From contig NZ_CP107799.1 of assembly GCF_041431135.1 (NCBI RefSeq), positions 3,906,001 through 3,970,000 on the forward strand: a DNA stretch of 64,000 bases. The letters are read 5' to 3'. Below, in pieces: positions 58,132-64,000 of the stretch (position 1 is the stretch's first letter; every line of letters begins with the position of its first letter). The translations under genes were made by a program, and so were the position numbers. Under the pieces are notes generated by a model that did not search any database, had not been told where the DNA came from, and was given only the letters and a program-made list of their open reading frames with translations. Source of the DNA: Streptomyces sp. NBC_00554 (lineage in GTDB: Bacteria; Actinomycetota; Actinomycetes; Streptomycetales; Streptomycetaceae).

Positions 58132-58383
58132 CGCTCTCCGAGTCTAGGCGGCCCCACTGACACCCCGCCGCCACCCCGAAAACTCCGTCGCAGGAAACGC
58201 CGGGAAACCGCTCTCGGACGCCGGGGATCTTCCGGATCCGGGCGCCCGGTGCCTTCGTACCCTCTCCAGAACGGTTCCGTACCCTCCAGAAACGGTTCCG
58301 TCACGGTCGGCGACCGCAGTCGGCGACCGACCAAGCGTCGGGGCCTTGCGCTTCCGCGCCCTCCGCCGCCCGGTTCCAGCGCA
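58132..58383. other. pcrA-ABC intergenic region with repeats
   Basis: No gene supported. ACGGTTCCGT occurs at 58271-58280 and 58292-58301, 21 bp apart, and GTCGGCGACCG occurs twice just after. These may be operator sites for pcrA or the ABC operon. Confidence 0.45.
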
Positions 58384-58412
58384 CTGAAACCGCGCTGAAT
58401 GCGATCTGAATG
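58384..58412 (+). promoter_or_regulatory. Three 11-bp-phased direct repeats (SARP-type box) upstream of the ABC operon
   Basis: CTGAAAC (58384), CTGAATG (58395) and CTGAATG (58406) start exactly 11 bp apart. SARP regulators bind heptamer direct repeats with this spacing just upstream of the -10. The last repeat ends 23 bp before ATG 58436, which lacks a Shine-Dalgarno, so a leaderless transcript is likely. The SARP-type gene at 60182-63319 is the obvious candidate activator. Confidence 0.65.
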
Positions 58413-58435
58413 CGCCCTGCCGCAACCTCCTCGGC

Positions 58436-59413
58436 ATGACGACAACGACATCGCACTCTCCCGCCATCGCGGCCAAGGGGCTGCGCAAGTCCTACGGGGA
58501 CAAGACGGTCCTCGACGGCGTCGACCTGACGGTGCCGACCGGCACGGTCTTCTCCCTGCTCGGCCCGAACGGCGCCGGCAAGACCACCGCCGTCAAGATC
58601 CTCTCCACCCTCATCACCGCCGACGCCGGCACCGGCGACATCCACATCGGCGGCCACAACCTCGCCACCCACCCCCAAGCCGTACGCGCCGCAATCGGCG
58701 TCACCGGCCAGTTCTCCGCCGTCGACGGCCTGATCACCGGCGAGGAGAACATGCTCCTCATGGCCGACCTGCACCACCTGCCCCGCAGCGAAGGCCGCCG
58801 CACCGCCACCGAACTCCTGGAACGCTTCGACCTCACCGAGGCCGCGAAGAAGCCCGCCTCCACCTACTCCGGCGGCATGAAACGCCGCCTCGACCTCGCC
58901 ATGACCCTCGTCGGCAACCCACGGATCATCTTCCTCGACGAACCGACCACCGGCCTCGACCCGCGCAGCCGCCACAACATGTGGCAGATCATCCGCGAGC
59001 TCGTCTCCGACGGCGTGACCGTCTTCCTCACCACCCAGTACCTCGAAGAGGCCGACGAACTCGCCGACCGCATCGCCGTACTCAACAACGGCAGGATCGC
59101 CGCCCAGGGCACCGCAGAAGAGCTCAAGCGGCTGATCCCCGGCGGACACGTCCGGCTCCGCTTCACCGACCCGGCCGCCTACCAGTCCGCCGCCGTCGCC
59201 CTGCGCGAGGTCACCAGGGACGACGAGTCGCTGTCCCTGAGCATCCCCAGCGACGGCAGCCAGCGCGAGCTGCGCTCCATCCTCGACTGGCTGGACTCGA
59301 CCGGCGTCGAGGCGGACGAACTGACCGTGCACACCCCCGACCTCGACGACGTGTTCTTCGCCCTGACCGGCCCCAACACCATCCCCAACCAGCCCAAGGA
59401 GAACGTCCGATGA
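58436..59413 (+). CDS. ABC transporter ATP-binding protein, DrrA-type
   Basis: 325 residues. Walker A GPNGAGKT (43-50), signature YSGGMKRRLDLA, Walker B IIFLDEPTTGLDPRSR and the H-loop in FLTTQYLEEADELADRI. The IHIGGHNLATHPQAVRAAIG region and a C-terminal ~90-residue extension are typical of DrrA-family exporters for daunorubicin-like drugs. It overlaps the permease gene by ATGA. The substrate is unknown; no biosynthetic genes lie nearby. Confidence 0.92.
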   Translation: MTTTTSHSPAIAAKGLRKSYGDKTVLDGVDLTVPTGTVFSLLGPNGAGKTTAVKILSTLITADAGTGDIHIGGHNLATHPQAVRAAIGVTGQFSAVDGLITGEENMLLMADLHHLPRSEGRRTATELLERFDLTEAAKKPASTYSGGMKRRLDLAMTLVGNPRIIFLDEPTTGLDPRSRHNMWQIIRELVSDGVTVFLTTQYLEEADELADRIAVLNNGRIAAQGTAEELKRLIPGGHVRLRFTDPAAYQSAAVALREVTRDDESLSLSIPSDGSQRELRSILDWLDSTGVEADELTVHTPDLDDVFFALTGPNTIPNQPKENVR

Positions 59414-60201
59414 GCGCCTTCTCCCTCGCCGTACGCGACTCGAACACCATGCTGCGCCGCAACCTCCTGCACGCGTGGCGCTACCCGTCCGCCACCCTGA
59501 ACCTGCTGCTCACGCCAGTCATGCTGCTGCTGCTCTTCGTCTACATCTTCGGCGACGTCATGGCCGCGGGCATCGGGGACGGCGGCGGGGACCGCTCCGC
59601 CTACATCGCCTACATTGTCCCCGGCATCGTGATGATGACCATCGGCTCCACCGTGATCGGGGCCGCGGTGTACATCTCCATGGACATGACCGAGGGTCTC
59701 ATCGCCCGCTTCCGTACGATGGCGGTCTTCCGCGGCTCAGTGATCATCGGGCACGTGGTGGGCAGCGTGCTGCAGTGCATCGCAAGCGCGGTCCTCGTCG
59801 GTGCCGTCGGCGTGGCCATCGGCTTCCGCTCCACCGACGCCTCGGCCGTGGAGTGGCTGGCGGCGTTCGGACTGATCGCGCTCTTCTCCCTCACCCTCAC
59901 CTGGATCGCGGTCGGAATGGGCATGGCCAGCCCGAGCCCCGAGGCGGCCAGCAACAGTGCGATGCCGTTGATCCTCCTCCCGCTCATCTCCAGCGCCTTC
60001 ATCCCGGCCGACACGATGCCCGGCTGGTTCCAGCCGATCGCCGAGTACCAGCCGTTCACTCCGGCCATCGAAACCCTGCGCGGCCTGCTCCTCGGCACCG
60101 AGATCGGCAACAACGGGTGGATCACGATCGCCTGGTGCGTCGGCCTGACGGTGCTCGGCTACCGCTGGTCGATGGCGCAGTTCAACCGCGACCCGAAGTA
60201 G
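59410..60201 (+). CDS. ABC-2 type permease, DrrB-type
   Basis: 263 residues with six predicted transmembrane helices and the ABC-2 features of the DrrB family (RDSNTMLRRNLLHAWRYPSA, LLTPVMLLLLFVYIFGDVMA, TEGLIARFRTMAVFRGS, FIPADTMPGWFQPIAEYQPF). It forms the membrane channel for the DrrA-type ATPase encoded just upstream. Its stop overlaps the end of the convergent SARP-type gene by 20 bp. Confidence 0.92.
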   Translation: MSAFSLAVRDSNTMLRRNLLHAWRYPSATLNLLLTPVMLLLLFVYIFGDVMAAGIGDGGGDRSAYIAYIVPGIVMMTIGSTVIGAAVYISMDMTEGLIARFRTMAVFRGSVIIGHVVGSVLQCIASAVLVGAVGVAIGFRSTDASAVEWLAAFGLIALFSLTLTWIAVGMGMASPSPEAASNSAMPLILLPLISSAFIPADTMPGWFQPIAEYQPFTPAIETLRGLLLGTEIGNNGWITIAWCVGLTVLGYRWSMAQFNRDPK

Positions 60202-63200
60202 CCGCCATGACGGCGCGGGCTGCCTCCCGCAACTCGTCGCGCCCCAGGGCGGCGTACTCCGACACCGCGTCGGCGTACGCCGCCCTCTCGGCGTTCCCGG
60301 CGGCCGCGACCGCCTGCCGGGCGCGGTCCGCCGACATCGTCGGCTGGAACGAGCGCAGCACCCGCAGCCGTTCGGCCAGCGCGATCATCCGTACGGCGGT
60401 GGCATCGCCGGACATGAGCCCCGCCATGCCGAGGGCGTGCAGCACCGTCCCGAACACAGGGAGCTCCATGGGCGAGCCGGCCGGACCGGAGAGCAGGGTC
60501 CGCAGCCCCTGCCGCAGCCGGTCGACCACCTCCGCGACCAGCTCGAGACGCCCGGCATGCGCGTGCGCCGTCACCGCCGCCGACTGGATCTGCAGCATCC
60601 ACCGGTCGACGAAGGGATCGCCGCTGTACATAGAGCCGGCCTCGGCCACCCCCTCCACGGCGCTGCGCCACAAGCCGAGTCCGACCTCCGTCAGCCCGCG
60701 GGAGAGAGCAATCTCGGCGCGGCCTCCGAGGTCGGCGCTGTCGGAGTCGTCGTTCTGCGGGACGTTGACGTCCTCCGCCTGCCGCAGCCAGTACTCGGCC
60801 TCGTCGGGGTCGCCGCGCTGCAGACAGGCGAGGGCGAGGCCCCAGCGGACGCCGATGGAGTCGCGCTCGTCGCCGAGCCGCGGCAGCACGTCGAGCGCCG
60901 CCTTGAGGTGTCCGTACGCTTCCTCGCCCTGCTCCGTCTGCAAGCACAGCTGGCTCAGCCGGGTGTGGCCCATGACCTGCATGAACGGGTTGTCGACCGG
61001 CGCCAGTGCGGTGACGGTCCGGCGAGCCGAGGCGAGCGCGCGGTCGATGTCGTGCTCCGACTCCCAGACGAAGGTGGCGACGCACTCGGCGACGCCGGCG
61101 AGCAGCGGCTGCTCGCTGTCGCAGAGCTTCTGCAGCACCTCGTAGTCGGGAGGCAGCATCTCGGGGACCGCGCTCAGCACTGCCCCGATGGCGCGCAGCA
61201 GCGTGTCCGGCGGGGCCGGGGGCAGCCGCCGGAGGGTGACGAGCTGGCGTACGACGTGCGGGCCGTAGCCCATGAACAGGCTTGCCGTGCACAACACCGC
61301 GGCGGCGCGGGCGACTTCGACGTATTCGGGTTCGGGGTGGTAGTGCGAAAGCAGTGGGCCGGTGTCCGCGGCGAGGGCGGTGAGGCGGAGGTAGTTGGAG
61401 TCGGTGGACCACAGGGCGGCGAGGACGGCGGTGAGGGCGGCTGTGGTGGGGCCGTCCGTACGGGCCAGGGCGTGGCGCAGGGCCAGTACGAGGTTGTCCT
61501 GCTCGGCCCTGATCAGCTTCCAGGCGGTCCGTGGTTCCGAGCCGAAGAACCAGTCGTGGTAGGCGACCACGAAGTCCCGCGCCCAGGCGAGGAACCGGCC
61601 GACGGCCTCCTCGTCCTCGCCCGCCTCCGTACGCCGGGCCGCGCTGAACTCCCGTACGGTCTCCAGCATTCGGAACCGCACGCCGGCCGCGGTGTCGGCG
61701 ACGGTGAGCAGCGACTGGTCGGCCAGCTGCTCGAGGAGGAACAGCGCGTCCTCGCCGAGGACATGCTCCGCCGCTTCGCCGGTGAAGCCGCCGGGGAAGA
61801 CGGACAGCATGCGCAGTGCGGCCCTGGCTTCCTCGTCGAGCAGGTTCCAGCTCCAGTCGACGACCGCGTGCAGCGTGCGGTGGCGTTCCGGCGCGTCCCG
61901 TGCCCCGCCGCGCAGCAGCGCGAACCGGTCGCCGAGGCGGCGGGCTATCTCCGGCACCGAAAGGACCCGCACCCGCGCCGCGGCCAACTCCACCGCGAGC
62001 GGCAGCCCGTCAAGGTGCCGGCACAGCTCGGCCATGGCGTCCGGTGGCAGCTCCACGCCAGGCCGGGCGGCCCGGGCCCGCTGTGTGAACAGCTCGACCG
62101 AGGTGCCGAGACCGAGCTCGGGCAGCGCGTACACCGCCTCCGACGTGAGGCCGAGCGGCGCCCGGCTGGTGGCGAGCACCCGCAGGTCCTTCGAGGACGA
62201 GACCAGGGCCTGTACGAGGTCGGCGGCGCCGGCGATGACCTGCTCGCAGTTGTCGAGGACAAGCAGCGCGGGCCCGGAGCCGAGCACGCCGAGGATGCCG
62301 GACACCGGGTCGTGGCCACTGAGTGCGCCGGGCCGTCCCTCGCCCGCGCCGAGCGCGGAGGCCACCTCCGCGGCGACGTCCGCGTCCGCGGTGACGCCGG
62401 CGAGCGGCACGAAATACACCACGCGCTGCTCGGCCCGGCGGCTGACGGCGTGCGCGAGCCGGGTCTTGCCGAGGCCGCCGGGGCCGACGACGGTGACGGC
62501 GCGGGAGGCGCGCAGCAGCCGCTCCACCGCCGCGATGTCCTCGTCCCGGCCGAGCAGCGGGTTCGGCTCGTGCGGCACGCCGTGCCTGGCCACCGGCGCC
62601 TCGCCGCGCAGCAGCTCCTGCTGTACGGCCTTGAGCCCGGCGCCCGGATCGGTGCCGAGCGTCTCGCGCAGCTCACGGCGGTACGCCTCGTACCGCATCA
62701 GTGCGGCGGACGGGCCCGCCGAGGCCGCCTCGCCGCGCAGCAGCTCGGCGAGCACCTCCTCGTCGCGCGGACGCTCCGCGGCGGCCACGGCCAGGGGTCC
62801 GGCCGCCTCCGCGTGCCGGCCGAGCCGGGCGAGTGCGAGCGCCTGCGCGCGTACGAGCGTGCCGCGGACGGGAGCGCGCTCGGCGCGCAGCGCGGCCACC
62901 GGGTCGTCGGTGTCGCCGGCCTCGTCGGGGGTGCCCTCCCACAGCGCGAGTCCGGCCTCGGCCGCGGCCAGCGATCCGGCGTGGTCCCCGGCCCTGGCGC
63001 GGTCGGCGCTCGCGGCGGCGTGCAGCAGCAGGGCGGAACTGTCGACCTGGTCCTCGGCGAGGGTGAGCCGGTATCCGGTCGGCGTGCTGACGAGGACGTC
63101 GGCGGCCAGCTGCGCCCGCGCCCTGGACACCAGGACCTGCACCGCCTTTCCCGGCCGCTCCGGCAACTCCTCCGGCCACAGCCCTGCCACCAGCCGCTCG

Positions 63201-63319
63201 GTGCTGCAGCCCGTGCGCAAGTCGCCCGCGAGCAGCGCGAGGAGACCGCGGAGCCGGGGCGCGGTGACCTCCTGCCCGCGATAGGCGACACGCGGCAGCA
63301 GGGTCAGGTCGGTGGTCAT
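60182..63319 (-). CDS. AfsR/SARP-family transcriptional regulator
   Basis: 1045 residues from ATG 63319. Residues 1-~90 form an OmpR-like winged helix (RGLLALLAGDLRTGCSTERL, then KAVQVLVSRARAQLAADVLV), ~95-240 the BTAD helical domain, and ~255-560 an NB-ARC/STAND ATPase with Walker A GPGGLGKT (279-286) and Walker B LLVLDNCEQV. The remainder is helical TPR-type. Such proteins activate nearby transport or antibiotic genes in response to nucleotide or ligand. The convergent DrrAB-type operon, with 11-bp direct repeats in its promoter, is the likely target. It overlaps the permease stop by 20 bp. Confidence 0.9.
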   Translation of the reverse strand: MTTDLTLLPRVAYRGQEVTAPRLRGLLALLAGDLRTGCSTERLVAGLWPEELPERPGKAVQVLVSRARAQLAADVLVSTPTGYRLTLAEDQVDSSALLLHAAASADRARAGDHAGSLAAAEAGLALWEGTPDEAGDTDDPVAALRAERAPVRGTLVRAQALALARLGRHAEAAGPLAVAAAERPRDEEVLAELLRGEAASAGPSAALMRYEAYRRELRETLGTDPGAGLKAVQQELLRGEAPVARHGVPHEPNPLLGRDEDIAAVERLLRASRAVTVVGPGGLGKTRLAHAVSRRAEQRVVYFVPLAGVTADADVAAEVASALGAGEGRPGALSGHDPVSGILGVLGSGPALLVLDNCEQVIAGAADLVQALVSSSKDLRVLATSRAPLGLTSEAVYALPELGLGTSVELFTQRARAARPGVELPPDAMAELCRHLDGLPLAVELAAARVRVLSVPEIARRLGDRFALLRGGARDAPERHRTLHAVVDWSWNLLDEEARAALRMLSVFPGGFTGEAAEHVLGEDALFLLEQLADQSLLTVADTAAGVRFRMLETVREFSAARRTEAGEDEEAVGRFLAWARDFVVAYHDWFFGSEPRTAWKLIRAEQDNLVLALRHALARTDGPTTAALTAVLAALWSTDSNYLRLTALAADTGPLLSHYHPEPEYVEVARAAAVLCTASLFMGYGPHVVRQLVTLRRLPPAPPDTLLRAIGAVLSAVPEMLPPDYEVLQKLCDSEQPLLAGVAECVATFVWESEHDIDRALASARRTVTALAPVDNPFMQVMGHTRLSQLCLQTEQGEEAYGHLKAALDVLPRLGDERDSIGVRWGLALACLQRGDPDEAEYWLRQAEDVNVPQNDDSDSADLGGRAEIALSRGLTEVGLGLWRSAVEGVAEAGSMYSGDPFVDRWMLQIQSAAVTAHAHAGRLELVAEVVDRLRQGLRTLLSGPAGSPMELPVFGTVLHALGMAGLMSGDATAVRMIALAERLRVLRSFQPTMSADRARQAVAAAGNAERAAYADAVSEYAALGRDELREAARAVMAATSGRG

Positions 63320-63427
63320 CCGTGCACAGTAGCCAAGGGAAGACTGGAAGCCGGCGCGCGGAAAGCGGCGGGCGCCGGCGCCTCGGACAACCCACCCCAT
63401 ACCCTTCCGGATTGGCCGCGGGTGACG

Positions 63428-63446
63428 AAGGTCATGACTAAGGTCA
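63428..63446. promoter_or_regulatory. Two AAGGTCA repeats 12 bp apart upstream of the SARP gene
   Basis: AAGGTCA at 63428-63434 and 63440-63446, flanked by GTGAC and GTCAC, about 110 bp before the regulator start. Possibly a binding site in its promoter. Confidence 0.35.
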
Positions 63447-63562
63447 CGAAAATGTATCGGGCATATCGAACATCAACCTTCACAAGGGCCACACGAGTTG
63501 GCTAGCGTGCTGACCAGGCCGCCCGACCCCCACCGGCGAACGTCGCCGGGCCGTGGTGGCCT

Positions 63563-63711
63563 CCGCCGAGTCCGGTGCGCCTTCGTGGCAGCTGGAGCCG
63601 GGGACCCAACCGAACTTGGGGTGAATCGGTCCAACTGCCTTGTCGGGCATGGACCGTAGGGCAACCCTTCCGAACCACCCGCCCGAACCCGACAGCTAAC
63701 TCGGTAGGCGG
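63563..63711 (+). ncRNA. Cyclic di-AMP (ydaO/yuaA) riboswitch
   Basis: The conserved blocks occur in the right order: CCGCCGAG (63563), GGAGCCGGGGACCCA (63594), TTGGGGTGAATCGG (63616), TAGGGCAACCCTTCCGAA (63657) and ACCCGACAGCTAACTCGG, closed by GGCGG (63707-63711), which pairs with CCGCC to make P1. It lies 23 bp before a TTG start of a cell-wall hydrolase-type gene, the usual target class in actinobacteria, so c-di-AMP should repress this gene. Confidence 0.92.
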
Positions 63712-63733
63712 ATGATGGAAGGAGTCGCCTCCC

Positions 63734-64000
63734 TTGGCGTCGCATCGCAAATGGCTCCCGGGTACGCGCGTGGCGGGCATACGGCCTCCCGCCCTCGCCA
63801 CCGCCGCCCTCACCTCCGTGGCCCTGCTTTCCCAGACGGCGACCGCCGCGCCCTCGGAGGAGCCCAAGCCGAGCCTCGAAGAGGTCGAGAAGAAGGTCGA
63901 CGACCTCTACCGGCAGGCGGAGTCGGCCACCGACAAGTACAACGCGGCCAAGGAGAAGACCTCCAAGCAGCGCAAGCAGGTCGACACCCTTCTCGACGAT
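63734..64000 (+). CDS. Secreted NlpC/P60-type cell-wall hydrolase (5' part)
   Basis: Starts at TTG 63734, with AAGGAG at 63719-63724; 89 codons are visible before the window ends. The N-terminus is a signal peptide (ASHRKWLPGTRVAGIRPPAL, then ATAALTSVALLSQTATAAPS) followed by a coiled-coil (LEEVEKKVDDLYRQAESATD, then KYNAAKEKTSKQRKQVDTLL), the domain order of RipA/NlpC-P60 peptidoglycan hydrolases. The catalytic domain lies outside the window, so the family is inferred from the N-terminus and the upstream c-di-AMP riboswitch. Confidence 0.8.
   Translation, partial: MASHRKWLPGTRVAGIRPPALATAALTSVALLSQTATAAPSEEPKPSLEEVEKKVDDLYRQAESATDKYNAAKEKTSKQRKQVDTLLDD

Overview
This 64 kb window has the features of a Streptomyces chromosome: very high GC with strong GC bias at third codon positions, many GTG and TTG starts, GTGA/ATGA-coupled genes, and GC-rich intergenic palindromes. 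The gene order (trpS, glyA, mdh, folD, purHN, sucCD, icmB, lipase, M23 peptidase, pcrA, NlpC-type hydrolase) resembles, from memory, the core region of S. coelicolor around SCO4797-SCO4842; no alignment was run. About 50 protein genes are supported. No rRNA, tRNA, CRISPR array or intact transposase was seen.

Layout. 1-3349: a four-gene set resembling the decaprenylphosphoryl-arabinose pathway (UbiA-type transferase, PAP2 phosphatase, DprE1-like and DprE2-like enzymes). 3.3-8 kb: 2'-5' RNA ligase-type protein, trpS, an ECF sigma factor with a membrane partner, a secreted protein, and two copies of a small TA-flanked inverted-repeat element. 8-16.5 kb: glyA behind a ZTP riboswitch, rocD, a GSP-synthase-like ATP-grasp protein with a lipoprotein, a DMT transporter, and a MocR regulator divergent from an AhpD-like protein and a PEP-mutase-family enzyme. 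16.6-25.1 kb: a glycine betaine island in which choline is oxidised by BetA/BetB and betaine is imported by a fused OpuA-type ABC system; a divergent MarR-GNAT fusion gene has a perfect AT-rich palindrome touching its start. 25-40.4 kb: central metabolism (mdh, folD, purNH, sucCD) mixed with membrane and regulatory proteins.

40.9-51.3 kb: two exported repeat-rich proteins, then a five-gene locus made of two divergent operons, MoxR ATPase/DUF5682/VWA and SWIM/DUF5691, whose promoter regions carry mirror-image copies of one 11-bp box. This is the best candidate for an uncharacterised multi-protein system. DUF5682 carries motifs that suggest a TraB/TIKI/ChaN-like hydrolase fold.

51.6-64 kb: IcmB, a lipase, an M23 peptidase, PcrA helicase, a DrrAB-type exporter preceded by three 11-bp-phased direct repeats and facing a SARP/AfsR-type regulator, and finally a c-di-AMP (ydaO) riboswitch leading into a truncated cell-wall hydrolase gene. 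GC-rich repeats of one family sit downstream of several genes and probably act as terminators.
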